Shown piece after piece: positions 1-8,133 of a stretch of 64,000 nucleotides of DNA. This stretch comes from Buttiauxella sp965119215 (GTDB taxonomy: Bacteria > Pseudomonadota > Gammaproteobacteria > Enterobacterales > Enterobacteriaceae). The stretch spans positions 248,001 through 312,000 of the forward strand of contig CBCPKK010000001.1 in NCBI GenBank assembly GCA_965119215.1, given 5' to 3'. The notes under the pieces are model-generated. The model made no database searches. It saw nothing but the letters and a program-made list of their open reading frames with translations, and was not told where the DNA came from. Position numbers and translations under genes: made by a program. Each line of letters starts with the position of its first letter. Positions within the stretch are counted from its first letter, which is position 1.

Positions 1-57
1 AGTCGTCCGATGAGAGATCCCACAACGCCACCTGGCAGCAAAGTCGTTCATGAATAG
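1..57 (+). CDS. possible 3' end of an upstream gene (partial)
   Basis: Two frames stay open from the window edge: one ends at a TAG at 55-57, the other at a TGA at 51-53. Either could be the last 16-18 codons of a gene continuing to the left, probably another exopolysaccharide gene given the close spacing to the glycosyltransferase that starts at 67. Too little is present to decide the frame or function. Confidence 0.25.
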   Translation, partial: SRPMRDPTTPPGSKVVHE

Positions 58-66
58 GTAGATATA

Positions 67-1278
67 ATGAAAATTTTATTAGTTAATAAATTTTTCTACA
101 TCAAGGGTGGTGCAGAAACAGTTTATTTTCAAGAACGTAATATGCTCAAGCAGGCAGGTATCGACGTTATTGATTTTTCAATGCAACACGAGAAGAACTT
201 TCCGTCCGACTATGCCGACTATTTTGTCAGCAATGTTGACTATCATAAAGGTAGTAACCTGCTGGGTGGCATTAAAACAGCCATAAACTTTATCCATAAT
301 GCTGAAGCCTGTAAAAAAATGAAGGCTTTACTGGAAAAAGAACGCCCGGATATTGTTCACTTTCACAACATCTACCACCAGTTAACGCCCGCAATAATAA
401 AGGTTGCTCGTGATTTTGGCTGTAAAACCGTATTGACCGCACATGACTACAAAATCTCGTGTCCATCGTACGCCATGTTGCGCGATGGAAAAGTCTGCGA
501 CGCCTGTATCACCGGTTCAGTATTTAATGCATTTAAATACCGTTGCTACGAAGGTTCAGCCAGGAAAAGCTTGCTGCTTTCTTTAGAAGCAACCTGGCAA
601 TTTATTGCGAAAAACTATCAGGCAATCGACGTTATTATTTCACCCAGTGAGTTCCTGCGTGGAGTGATAAAACACACGTTACCTCATTCGCGCATTGATG
701 TGATCGTGAATGGCATTGATGATAGTCAGTCGTTAGAAAATATTGAAGATGAAGGCTATTTGCTGTTCGTTGGTCGTATAAGTCGTGAAAAAGGGATTGA
801 GACGTTAGCGCGGGCTCATGAGCTGATGCGCAATAAAATACCACTAAAAATTATTGGTCATGGCCCTATCTATAATGACCTTATCAAGCAGTTTCCAAAT
901 GCAGAATTTCTTGGTTATGTTCAGCAAGGCGAGGGGCTAGATAAACTGATTAAGCATGCCCGTGCAATTGTGGTTCCTTCTGAATGTAATGAAAACTGCT
1001 CAATGTCGGTACTTGAGGCCATGTCATTTGCCAGGCCAATCGTCGGTTCACGCATAGGCGGTATTCCTGAGCAAATTCGCGAAGGTGTCGATGGGGCATT
1101 ATTTGAGCCAGGAAATGCCCAGGAGCTGGCCGATATACTGGATGATTTAGCCGTAAATCCAGAAAAAGCCCAGCATATGGGGTTAAATGCTCATGAACGC
1201 ATGAGCGAGAAATATGCGATGAGTACGCATATGGAAAAATTGTTGAACCTGTATCAAGAACTCCTGAGCAAACCCTAA
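67..1278 (+). CDS. glycosyltransferase family 4 (GT-B fold)
   Basis: A 403-residue cytoplasmic or membrane-associated glycosyltransferase, inferred to add a sugar to a lipid-linked exopolysaccharide or O-unit. The N-terminal half has the GT4 pattern KGGAE near residues 13-17. The C-terminal Glycos_transf_1 domain (about 225-390) shows LFVGRISREKGIE (233-245) and the EX7E pair at E309 and E317 in NENCSMSVLEAMS. Length is typical for the family. The next gene starts one base after its stop, so the two are surely co-transcribed. Donor, acceptor and linkage cannot be read from the sequence. It could equally be named a colanic-acid-type transferase, but no specific ortholog was recognised. Confidence 0.85.
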   Translation: MKILLVNKFFYIKGGAETVYFQERNMLKQAGIDVIDFSMQHEKNFPSDYADYFVSNVDYHKGSNLLGGIKTAINFIHNAEACKKMKALLEKERPDIVHFHNIYHQLTPAIIKVARDFGCKTVLTAHDYKISCPSYAMLRDGKVCDACITGSVFNAFKYRCYEGSARKSLLLSLEATWQFIAKNYQAIDVIISPSEFLRGVIKHTLPHSRIDVIVNGIDDSQSLENIEDEGYLLFVGRISREKGIETLARAHELMRNKIPLKIIGHGPIYNDLIKQFPNAEFLGYVQQGEGLDKLIKHARAIVVPSECNENCSMSVLEAMSFARPIVGSRIGGIPEQIREGVDGALFEPGNAQELADILDDLAVNPEKAQHMGLNAHERMSEKYAMSTHMEKLLNLYQELLSKP

Positions 1279-1279
1279 T

Positions 1280-2392
1280 ATGACCAGGAAAATTACAGTT
1301 CTGGGTACGCGTGGCATTCCTGATGTCTTAGGTGGCGTGGAAACACATTGCCAAAACCTCTATCCCGCTATCAAGCAACAGTTTGATGTGGATATTTGTG
1401 TTATTGCGCGTTCGCCTTATGTCGGTTACAGAACATCGCAGTACAAGAATATTGAAACCCTGGCGCTGTGGGCACCGAAAAAACGCTCGCTGGAAGCGAT
1501 AGTGCATTCTGTTTTAGCCGCGTTTAAGACCTGTTTTGATAAATCTTCTATTGTGCATGTTCATGCTATTGGTCCCGGTCTGGTGGTGCCATTGCTGCGT
1601 TTACTGGGTAAGAAAGTCGTCTTTACGCATCACGGCCCCGATTATGAGCGCCAGAAATGGGGAAAAATCGCCAGGCAGGCTTTGCTGTTAGGTGAAAAAT
1701 TTGCTGTTAATTATGCCAACGAAGTCATCGTTATTTCTGAAGTGATCAATCAGTTGATTCAGAAAAAACATGGGCGTATGGATGCTCACCTGATCTACAA
1801 CGGCGTGAATATCCCGGAACCATTGGATGCTGAAACTATAAGCAAGACACTGGGCCGTTATGCACTTCAACCTAAGAATTATCTTGTGGCGGTAGGCCGT
1901 TTTGTTGAAGAAAAAGGGCTTCACGATTTAATTACGGCTTATCAGCAATCAGGTGTTTCCGAGCCATTAGTCCTGGTCGGCGATGCGGATCATCCTTCAG
2001 AATACAGCATGCGTTTGAAGCAATTAGCGATAAAAACACCGAATGTTATTTTGACTGGTTTTTTAAAAGGTGATGCACTGAAAGTTGTATTTTCTCAGGC
2101 CAGGTTGTTTATCATGCCTTCTTACCATGAAGGCTTGCCCATAGCGCTGCTGGAAGCAATGTCGTATTCACTCCCGGCGGTGGTTAGTGATATTCCTGCT
2201 AATCTGGAAGTGGGACTACCCGCAGACGCCTATTTCAAGGTGGGTAATGTGGCTGATTTAGCAGAGAAAATTAAAGAAAGGGTTGTTCTGGATGCTGCCG
2301 ATTACAGTGAGTTCCTGCAAGCCTATGACTGGCGTGATATCGCTATGAAGACGGTCAGTGTCTACCATTCAATAAATAAATCAATAGGTTAA
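1280..2392 (+). CDS. glycosyltransferase family 4 (GT-B fold)
   Basis: A second GT4 enzyme of 370 residues. The N-terminus has the nucleotide-sugar transferase pattern GTRGIPDVLGGVETH (residues 9-23), typical of rhamnosyl- or mannosyltransferases that begin with a GIP..GGVE loop. The C-terminal domain carries VAVGRFVEEKGLHDL (203-217) and the EX7E pair E284/E292 in YHEGLPIALLEAMS. Its ATG follows the preceding stop by one base and the following small gene starts two bases after its own stop, so the three form one transcription unit. The role in surface polysaccharide assembly is inferred from family and context; the sugar is unknown. Confidence 0.85.
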   Translation: MTRKITVLGTRGIPDVLGGVETHCQNLYPAIKQQFDVDICVIARSPYVGYRTSQYKNIETLALWAPKKRSLEAIVHSVLAAFKTCFDKSSIVHVHAIGPGLVVPLLRLLGKKVVFTHHGPDYERQKWGKIARQALLLGEKFAVNYANEVIVISEVINQLIQKKHGRMDAHLIYNGVNIPEPLDAETISKTLGRYALQPKNYLVAVGRFVEEKGLHDLITAYQQSGVSEPLVLVGDADHPSEYSMRLKQLAIKTPNVILTGFLKGDALKVVFSQARLFIMPSYHEGLPIALLEAMSYSLPAVVSDIPANLEVGLPADAYFKVGNVADLAEKIKERVVLDAADYSEFLQAYDWRDIAMKTVSVYHSINKSIG

Positions 2393-2394
2393 AC

Positions 2395-2802
2395 TTGAGC
2401 AATTCAACCCGACGCCCGCTCGTCATTGACAGATTTTATGAAGTGCTCGATGAGCAGACTCAGGCGCAACTTTCTCCGGAGCAAAAGCAGGAGATCGAAA
2501 ATGCGATAATTTCGATAACGCTGTCATCGCGGCACCGTATTGATATTCGCAAAAGCTTCCCATTTTTTGGTGCACGTTATTTTCTGGTCTTCTTGCTGGG
2601 ACGCGATTTGCGTAAGCGGCTGCGTAAAGAATCGGCAATAACGCGCGTTGTCATGACGTTCCTGATCCTTTCTGGCGTACTGTTCGCCACACTTTGCGTT
2701 TTATTAACGCTGTACATGATCAAATCGGCGGTGGGGATCGATCTTATTCATGATTACCATGTCGGTATTTGGGATTGGTGGCTCAGTCTGAGAAACAAAT
2801 AA
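2395..2802 (+). CDS. small membrane protein in the exopolysaccharide cluster, function unknown
   Basis: A 135-residue protein read from a TTG start two bases after the glycosyltransferase stop. The first 75 residues are hydrophilic and charged. One strong membrane segment lies at about 84-108 (VVMTFLILSGVLFATLCVLL), followed by a short tail ending in WWLSLRNK. No family was recognised. Tight spacing to the upstream glycosyltransferase supports expression and a role with the surface polysaccharide, perhaps as an accessory membrane factor, but nothing in the protein shows what it does. No in-frame ATG gives a better start. Confidence 0.65.
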   Translation: MSNSTRRPLVIDRFYEVLDEQTQAQLSPEQKQEIENAIISITLSSRHRIDIRKSFPFFGARYFLVFLLGRDLRKRLRKESAITRVVMTFLILSGVLFATLCVLLTLYMIKSAVGIDLIHDYHVGIWDWWLSLRNK

Positions 2803-2833
2803 CCTTTCGGCGTCAATGGACAACGGGAACTCT

Positions 2834-4228
2834 ATGAATATTAAAGCGTTAGCTATATTGATGTGCATGGTGCTTCCGGGAACCGCAATGGCTGAATCTC
2901 TGACGGTTGTCACGCCAAAAGCACTGTCTGACCCCATCACCAATCCGGGGACGGGTATCGCCAGTTTTCATCAGGGTTATGGTGAACAACTGACCCAGGC
3001 TCAATATCCCAATACTGGGATCGAATATGAGCGTTTTTACTGGCAAGAACTGGAGCCGGTTGAAGGGCAGTATAACTACGCCCTGGTTGATGAAGCCTTC
3101 AAGTACGCGGTGACGCATCAGCCCGCAATGAATGTAGGGCTGCGTTTTATGGCGCTTGATGGCCCGGAAAGTGGGTCAAAAATCCCTGACTGGCTCATTA
3201 AGAAAGGAGTGAAAGGGGTCTGGACATCAGATAAAAAAACCTTCGCACCGGATTTAGATGATCCCATTTTTCTTGAATACAGCCAGCGCCTGCTCAACGC
3301 ATTCGGTAAACGTTACGATGGTAATGAAAACCTGGCTTACGTTGATATCGGGATGGTGGGTTCGTGGGGGGAGTGGCACAACAGCAATTTCCCATCAATG
3401 AAGCCGCTTGAAAAGCGCTACACGCCAGCCCAGTTAGAAAAGTACGTCAAAATGCATTTTGTCGCGTTTCCTAAAACACCCAAAATTATGCTGATTGCCG
3501 GTGGCGATAACCTGGTCAGCGCGGTGAAGCAAGGCGCTGGTTGGCGTGCAGACTGTCTGGGTGACTGGCGTAACTTTTCGACGACCTGGAATCTGATGGA
3601 AGACGATTATCCGCAACGTTTAGAGGCCGCACAGAAAGCTTATTCTGGCTTTAATGATGCCTGGAAACATGCACCGGTCAGCTTAGAAATCTGCGGTTAC
3701 ATGACGGAATGGAAAACGCAGCAGCATTACAGCCTGGCCGAAGTACAAAGGACGTTTGACTGGGCGATTGAGCAGCATGCCAGCACGATTAATTTGAAGT
3801 CGCGGGCGGTGCCTCAAGAATATCGCAGCATTGTCGACCGGGCGCTGGTAAAGCTGGGTTATCGCTTTCGCTTAACATCCCTGAGTCATGAATCAGCACT
3901 GGCAAAAGGCAGTAGCCTGACGCTAAACAGCAACTGGGCTAATGACGGCATTGCGCCGATTTACCTTAAATATGCTCTGACGTATCGCGTGGTTAGCCCT
4001 GCGAATAAAGTGGTCGCGCAGGGAAAAACGGCTGATGATATTCGCAGCTGGTTGCCAGGGGCGCGCTCGACGAATTATCGCCTGCAAATACCCGCAACGT
4101 TAGCCGCAGGGCAATACTATATTGAAGTGGCAATGCTGGATGGGCAGGGGATGCCGAGGATTAATCTGGCGAATGAAGGGAAGCAGAATGACGGCTGGTA
4201 TCGGGTTTCGAAGTTTAGTCTTCAGTAA
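2834..4228 (+). CDS. secreted DUF4832-type protein, beta-galactosidase-like TIM barrel
   Basis: About 464 residues with a clear signal peptide: positive start, hydrophobic core and cleavage after GTAMA near residue 20. I chose the ATG at 2834 because it places the signal peptide at the very N-terminus; an in-frame ATG at 2816 adds six residues and is possible. The body resembles DUF4832/DUF4874 proteins, with a glycosidase-like barrel (YWQELEPVEGQYNY, and SWGEWHNSNF with a candidate catalytic Glu) and a C-terminal beta-sandwich (about 355-460). It closes the exopolysaccharide operon, so a periplasmic role in trimming or handling the polymer is plausible. Enzyme activity is inferred only. Confidence 0.75.
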   Translation: MNIKALAILMCMVLPGTAMAESLTVVTPKALSDPITNPGTGIASFHQGYGEQLTQAQYPNTGIEYERFYWQELEPVEGQYNYALVDEAFKYAVTHQPAMNVGLRFMALDGPESGSKIPDWLIKKGVKGVWTSDKKTFAPDLDDPIFLEYSQRLLNAFGKRYDGNENLAYVDIGMVGSWGEWHNSNFPSMKPLEKRYTPAQLEKYVKMHFVAFPKTPKIMLIAGGDNLVSAVKQGAGWRADCLGDWRNFSTTWNLMEDDYPQRLEAAQKAYSGFNDAWKHAPVSLEICGYMTEWKTQQHYSLAEVQRTFDWAIEQHASTINLKSRAVPQEYRSIVDRALVKLGYRFRLTSLSHESALAKGSSLTLNSNWANDGIAPIYLKYALTYRVVSPANKVVAQGKTADDIRSWLPGARSTNYRLQIPATLAAGQYYIEVAMLDGQGMPRINLANEGKQNDGWYRVSKFSLQ

Positions 4229-4234
4229 ATATAT

Positions 4235-4265
4235 CGCGATGAACCTGAAAGTTTGGTTCATCGCG
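4235..4265. terminator. hairpin between convergent genes
   Basis: An 11-bp perfect stem (CGCGATGAACC with GGTTCATCGCG) around a 9-base loop sits seven bases after the DUF4832 stop and just beyond galE, which is read towards it. There is no long T-run on either side, so it may act as a weak bidirectional terminator or an mRNA end-protecting hairpin. Confidence 0.55.
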
Positions 4266-4287
4266 TGAAATATGTCAGGGAATGAGA

Positions 4288-5304
4288 TTAAGAGCCATAA
4301 CCGTTAGGGTTATTTTTCTGCCAGTTCCAGGTGTCGCGCATCATTTCATCAAGAGTACGCGTTGCCTGCCATCCCAGAGCTTGTTTTGCTAAAGAGGAGT
4401 CTGACCAGCATTCCGCAACGTCACCCGGTCTTCTGTCCACAACCTGGTAGTTAATCTTGGTTTGTGCGGCTTTTTCAAAAGCCTGAACCAGGTCAATGAC
4501 GGAATAACCCACGCCGGTTCCGAGGTTGATAGCTTTGAACGCTGAACCTTCGGTTTTATTATCCAACGCCGCCAGGTGGCCGCTTGCCAAATCCAGCACA
4601 TGAATATAATCACGAACGCCGGTACCGTCTGGTGTCGGATAATCATTGCCGTACACCGACAGGCATTCGAGCTTACCGATTGCCACCTGTGAGATATAAG
4701 GAACCAGGTTATTAGGAATACCGTTTGGATCTTCGCCAATACGACCTGATGGATGCGCACCAACCGGGTTAAAATAGCGTAAACACGTAATACGGAATTC
4801 TGGCTGCGCGTGGGAGAAATCACGCAAAATCTGCTCAACCATGAACTTAGAGGTGCCGTAAGGGTTTGTGGTGCCGCCCGTCTGGCATTCTTCGCTCAAT
4901 GGCACTTTTTCTGGGTTACCGTATACCGTTGCTGAGGAGCTAAAGATCAGGCTATCGACGCCTGCGAGCAACATCTCATTGAGTAAAACCAACGTTCCAA
5001 CGACGTTGTTTTCATAATATTCCAGCGGTTTGCGCACTGACTCGCCAACGGATTTTAAACCAGCAAAGTGGATAACATCCGTTATTGTGTGGTTTGAGAA
5101 GATCTCTTTTAATACGTGTTTGTCTAAAATATCAGCAACATATAATGTGGGCTCTTTTCCGGTTAATTCTGCAACCCTGTCCAGAGACGCTTTAGACGAG
5201 TTAGAAAGGTTGTCGATGACGACGACTTCATCGCCTCTCTCGAGTAATGCCAGAACGGTATGTGAGCCAATATAGCCAGCACCGCCAGTTACAAGAATTG
5301 CCAT
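4288..5304 (-). CDS. galE: UDP-glucose 4-epimerase
   Basis: Interconverts UDP-glucose and UDP-galactose in the cytoplasm, supplying UDP-Gal for surface glycans. The 338-residue length equals the enterobacterial enzyme. The NAD-binding loop TGGAGYIGSH is at 6-15, the catalytic YxxxK is Y149/K153, and the Ser of SSSATVYG is near 124; RYFNPVGAHP is also diagnostic. The gene lies opposite to the glycosyltransferase genes at the end of an exopolysaccharide cluster rather than in a galETKM operon, so it probably serves polymer synthesis. A second, gal-operon copy may exist elsewhere in the genome. Confidence 0.95.
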   Translation of the reverse strand: MAILVTGGAGYIGSHTVLALLERGDEVVVIDNLSNSSKASLDRVAELTGKEPTLYVADILDKHVLKEIFSNHTITDVIHFAGLKSVGESVRKPLEYYENNVVGTLVLLNEMLLAGVDSLIFSSSATVYGNPEKVPLSEECQTGGTTNPYGTSKFMVEQILRDFSHAQPEFRITCLRYFNPVGAHPSGRIGEDPNGIPNNLVPYISQVAIGKLECLSVYGNDYPTPDGTGVRDYIHVLDLASGHLAALDNKTEGSAFKAINLGTGVGYSVIDLVQAFEKAAQTKINYQVVDRRPGDVAECWSDSSLAKQALGWQATRTLDEMMRDTWNWQKNNPNGYGS

Positions 5305-5414
5305 AATATCTCCAGATAAAGATTACAAAACCGAACACTCGATTTTGTACCGATGCCGCTCTTAGTCAAGTTGCTCAATAGTATCAGGATTCAACAGGTT
5401 ATACAGCAGTAGCT

Positions 5415-6338
5415 TCAGGCAAAGAACTGCTTCCGGTATTTGACCAGAAACTTAAATGAAATCTTTTTCAATGGTGACAATATGCTGAATATCCAGTTTT
5501 TAGTATCGTAGACAATATAGCCATTCGAGAAATTCAAAGTATGAATACCTGCACTTTTATTAATTATTGGGTCAATGTTCGCAACCAGTTTTTCTTCGAA
5601 ATGCAATGGGCTTAAACTCACCAACTCCTTGATAAATATTGATTTACCATAAGCGTCAGGGCTGCATTCCTGAGTCAGAATGTAATTCTTATTATTGATA
5701 GAGTAGGGCGTACCTGCACCACGATGATGATAATTACACAGCGTTAATAGCGGGTTTATTTTTTCCCACTCACCGAGTATTCCACTGGCTGTATGAATGA
5801 CCATTTCATTTTCCAGTGTTGTGGAAATGAGGTAACACGTATTATCTAAAGTAAAGAATATATTATCGGTAAATGCTGCCTCAGGAATTAATACCTTCAC
5901 CTTTTCCCATCGCGCAGGAAATTCAGTCGACTTAAATAAGATGACTTCCTTTCGTTCAGACGACTCGGGGATCATAAACAGGTTGCCATCAAGATAAAAC
6001 AAGAAGGGAAATGATAGATGACACTTCAAGTCATCGAATCCTTCCAGCTTGATATCACCAATTTCATCAAGATTATTGTTCAGGATGCGACATCGCAGTA
6101 TCCCTTTCGAATTCAGAAAGCTAAATGCTTCATAAAATACATAGAGCTTGTCTTCTTTCTCAATGATGAAAGGATCTGCCTGGAAGGTATATTTTTTATT
6201 AAGTCGCTGTGCTTTTGAATTGTTCAGTATGTCCAGAGTATTTTCAGGAAACAAATGAGCATTATTTTTAATGATCATGATGTCCCATGATTCATGAAAG
6301 AATAATTTCCTGATTAATCTATTGTTTTTGTTCAACAT
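5415..6338 (-). CDS. beta-propeller protein resembling the GINT1 N-terminal domain
   Basis: A 307-residue protein, AT-rich with lysine- and asparagine-rich composition compared with galE. The repeated pattern of short hydrophobic strands (FQADPFIIEKEDKLYVFYE at about 53-71, FPFLFYLDGNLFMIPESS at about 110-127, DNIFFTLDNTCYLISTT) matches the five-bladed propeller seen in GH43-like proteins and in the domain named after plant glucosamine inositolphosphorylceramide transferase. No signal peptide is seen. Bacterial relatives usually sit in polysaccharide or formyltransferase clusters. Its place beside galE at the edge of the cluster suggests horizontal gain and a sugar-related role, but the activity is unknown. 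Confidence 0.6.
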   Translation of the reverse strand: MLNKNNRLIRKLFFHESWDIMIIKNNAHLFPENTLDILNNSKAQRLNKKYTFQADPFIIEKEDKLYVFYEAFSFLNSKGILRCRILNNNLDEIGDIKLEGFDDLKCHLSFPFLFYLDGNLFMIPESSERKEVILFKSTEFPARWEKVKVLIPEAAFTDNIFFTLDNTCYLISTTLENEMVIHTASGILGEWEKINPLLTLCNYHHRGAGTPYSINNKNYILTQECSPDAYGKSIFIKELVSLSPLHFEEKLVANIDPIINKSAGIHTLNFSNGYIVYDTKNWIFSILSPLKKISFKFLVKYRKQFFA

Positions 6339-6733
6339 TTTACCATATCGTCCATATTGGTTATTACTTCTATAAGGAAAAACATGATACTTATTCTTTT
6401 ATAATTATAAGGAATGCTTAACAAACGATGGGACATGCGCCTGTGGCTGCTGATCAGCAACCAAAGGACGACTGTTTAGCAGTATAGCCACTCAGCCAGT
6501 ATTCGCCTTTTATCATTAAAAAATATTGTCACTCTTTGAACCGCACCAATCCTATGTGTTCTGGCTGTAAGAAGTACAGTCCAAAAACAGGTAGGTAACA
6601 GTGGGCAGTCTGAATAATGGCACTACTAAGAAAGAGTTAGATTGGGATGAGTTTGGCAGGAATAAAAAGGGGGCAGGTATTATTTACTCATAAAAACCGG
6701 CAGGCTCAATTGAGCCTTGCCGGTAATATCTAA
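6339..6733. other. 395-base intergenic region upstream of the propeller gene and downstream of ftnA
   Basis: Apart from the ftnA terminator at its right end I see no gene. Short open stretches (a 19-codon ORF from 6429 and a 14-codon ORF from 6552 with a CxxC) lack ribosome sites and look accidental. The AT-rich left part probably holds the promoter of the leftward propeller gene. This is the boundary between the exopolysaccharide cluster and the ftnA backbone. Confidence 0.4.
6696..6723 (-). terminator. ftnA terminator
   Basis: An imperfect long inverted repeat, CCGGCAGGCTCAA facing TTGAGCCTTGCCGG with one bulged base, lies about ten bases after the ftnA stop. On the minus strand it is followed by T-rich sequence (TTTTTATGAG). 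It is therefore a good candidate Rho-independent terminator for ftnA. Confidence 0.7.
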
Positions 6734-7231
6734 TTAAGCTTGAGTATCCAGAGTAGATAATTCTTTATCTACAAAATACAGGCCTTCGCCGCTTTTGCCG
6801 ACCAGACTTAATTTATCCAGTACAGATTTAAACAGTTTTTCTTCTTCATGCTGCTCAGAAACATACCATTGCAGGAAGTTGAAGGTTGGGTAATCCTGGG
6901 ATGTCATCGCGGCATGAGCCAGTTCATTAATCTTGCGAGTAATTAACTGCTCGTGTTCGTAGGTCGCGTTGAACAGATTATCCAGAGAAGTGTAATCATG
7001 ATCGGGGGCCGGGATGGCATTGATGCGCGGCAAACTTCCAGTGTCAGTTAAGTAGGAGAACAGGCGTTGCATATGCTCCATCTCTTCCTGGGCATGGCGG
7101 CGCAGAAACGCGGCAGCACCTTCAAAGCTGTGATAGCTGCACCAGGCACTCATTTGTTGATAAAGCAGGGAAGAGTAAAGCTCAAGATTCATTTGTTCGT
7201 TAAGTTTTTCGATCATTTCAGCTTTAAGCAT
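6734..7231 (-). CDS. ftnA: ferritin A, iron storage protein
   Basis: Subunit (165 residues) of the 24-mer cytoplasmic ferritin that oxidises Fe(II) and stores the ferric core. The ferroxidase ligands of bacterial ferritin are all in register: E17, E50, H53, E94 and E126/Q127/E130, with Y24 nearby. Length equals E. coli FtnA. The gene is monocistronic between its own terminator and an AT-rich upstream region with Fur-like boxes. yecR lies upstream on the same strand, as in E. coli. A paralog with a degenerate iron site is encoded at 30390-30893. Confidence 0.97.
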   Translation of the reverse strand: MLKAEMIEKLNEQMNLELYSSLLYQQMSAWCSYHSFEGAAAFLRRHAQEEMEHMQRLFSYLTDTGSLPRINAIPAPDHDYTSLDNLFNATYEHEQLITRKINELAHAAMTSQDYPTFNFLQWYVSEQHEEEKLFKSVLDKLSLVGKSGEGLYFVDKELSTLDTQA

Positions 7232-7318
7232 GCTGTGCTCCAGGATAATTGTGATTTAACAATAGCGCTACTTTAATTTTAATATTTCTATAATGCAAAG
7301 AAATTGTTAATTATATTA

Positions 7319-7392
7319 TTGTAATGAGAATGGTTTCTAATATTATTCCTTTTTAAAACCGGAATAAGAATGATTGCCATTTAATTAAACAA
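7319..7392 (-). promoter_or_regulatory. putative Fur-binding region upstream of ftnA
   Basis: Two stretches resemble Fur boxes built of NATAAT-type hexamers: TAATGAGAATGGTTTCTAAT near 7322-7341 and GGAATAAGAATGATTGCCAT near 7371-7390. In E. coli Fur activates ftnA from several upstream boxes by displacing H-NS, and the surrounding sequence here is very AT-rich, as that model needs. Matches are approximate. Confidence 0.4.
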
Positions 7393-7425
7393 GCTGGAAA
7401 ATATATATCAACCAGCCTGTTTTTC
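7390..7425 (-). terminator. yecR terminator candidate
   Basis: CAAGCTGG and CCAGCCTG pair with one mismatch across a 14-base AT loop. A T-rich tail follows on the minus strand, about 25 bases past the yecR stop. The plus strand also has a short T-run, so action in both directions is possible. Confidence 0.4.
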
Positions 7426-7448
7426 AATTCATGAGGGTTACTGCACTA

Positions 7449-7796
7449 TTATTGAACAACCATCTCATCTCTTAAGTATTTCTCCATGCCAACCCCGCGA
7501 CACTGGTACTCAAGAGTCACTTTCTGGTTCAGGCACAGCGCGCCGCTGGTCAGGCTACAAGTTTTAATCGGTTCACCGTAAGGGAAGGCTGCGACATATC
7601 CCCATTGCTGGCACTGGTGGCTAGCTGCTGATTGGGCAATATAGGTGTCCACTTTTGCATTTTGTAGCGGGGCAAGATCAAAACCCAGGCGAACCACACC
7701 CGCTATTTCGCTGCTTTTGACCGGCTGAGGTGTTTTATTGATGGTGCAACTGGTTAATAAAACAGCCGCTAAAATTAAATAAACAGTTTTCATCAT
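7449..7796 (-). CDS. yecR: YecR family lipoprotein
   Basis: A 115-residue outer or inner membrane lipoprotein. A lipobox LLTSC ends a hydrophobic signal sequence, so the mature protein begins at the Cys near residue 17. I start it at the ATG at 7796; the longer frame begins with TTG and has no better ribosome site. The C-terminal half has several Cys (CQQW, KTCSL, ALCLNQ, YQCRG), as in YecR. E. coli yecR belongs to the flagellar regulon and also lies next to ftnA, which supports the assignment. The biochemical function is not established. No convincing FliA promoter was found upstream. Confidence 0.85.
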   Translation of the reverse strand: MMKTVYLILAAVLLTSCTINKTPQPVKSSEIAGVVRLGFDLAPLQNAKVDTYIAQSAASHQCQQWGYVAAFPYGEPIKTCSLTSGALCLNQKVTLEYQCRGVGMEKYLRDEMVVQ

Positions 7797-7990
7797 GCTA
7801 GTGCTCAAATGATATTTTTTATGATGTTAGCACGCAGAAATAACAGGGAATTACCAATAATATAAAGCTTCTTAATTTTACTTAAATTACTCAATTTGAT
7901 TACCTCTAACGTAAATTTAAGTGTTTTATCAGGTGAAAAGTAACCTTCAGTAATATTTATGAATTGATTAAAAATTGATCGTAAATGTCA

Positions 7991-8017
7991 TCAAGTTTGG
8001 CTGAATCGTGCCGACAA
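7991..8017 (+). promoter_or_regulatory. FliA (sigma-28) promoter for the chemoreceptor gene
   Basis: The -35 TCAAGTTT (7991-7998) and -10 GCCGACAA (8010-8017) are separated by exactly 11 bases. This matches the flagellar class 3 consensus TAAAGTTT-N11-GCCGATAA with one mismatch in each element. It lies about 115 bases before the chosen chemoreceptor start. It overlaps the longer open frame that begins at 8008, which rules out that longer start for a transcript from this promoter. Confidence 0.8.
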
Positions 8018-8133
8018 TACTGCTAATGCACAGCTTGATCCCACTACAGGCATACAAAAACCGAATAAACGGGGCCGGGATCGGACAGCTTGCGCAGGAA
8101 GACCTTTTCTTTTTCACCAGGGAAACACATAGC

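Noticed and set aside
6552..6596. 14-codon ORF with a CxxC near 6552
   Set aside because: Too short, no ribosome site, no match to any small protein known to me.
8008..8133. Longer N-terminus for the chemoreceptor starting at 8008
   Set aside because: The extra codons overlap the FliA promoter and its expected start site, and the added residues do not look like a signal or sensor.
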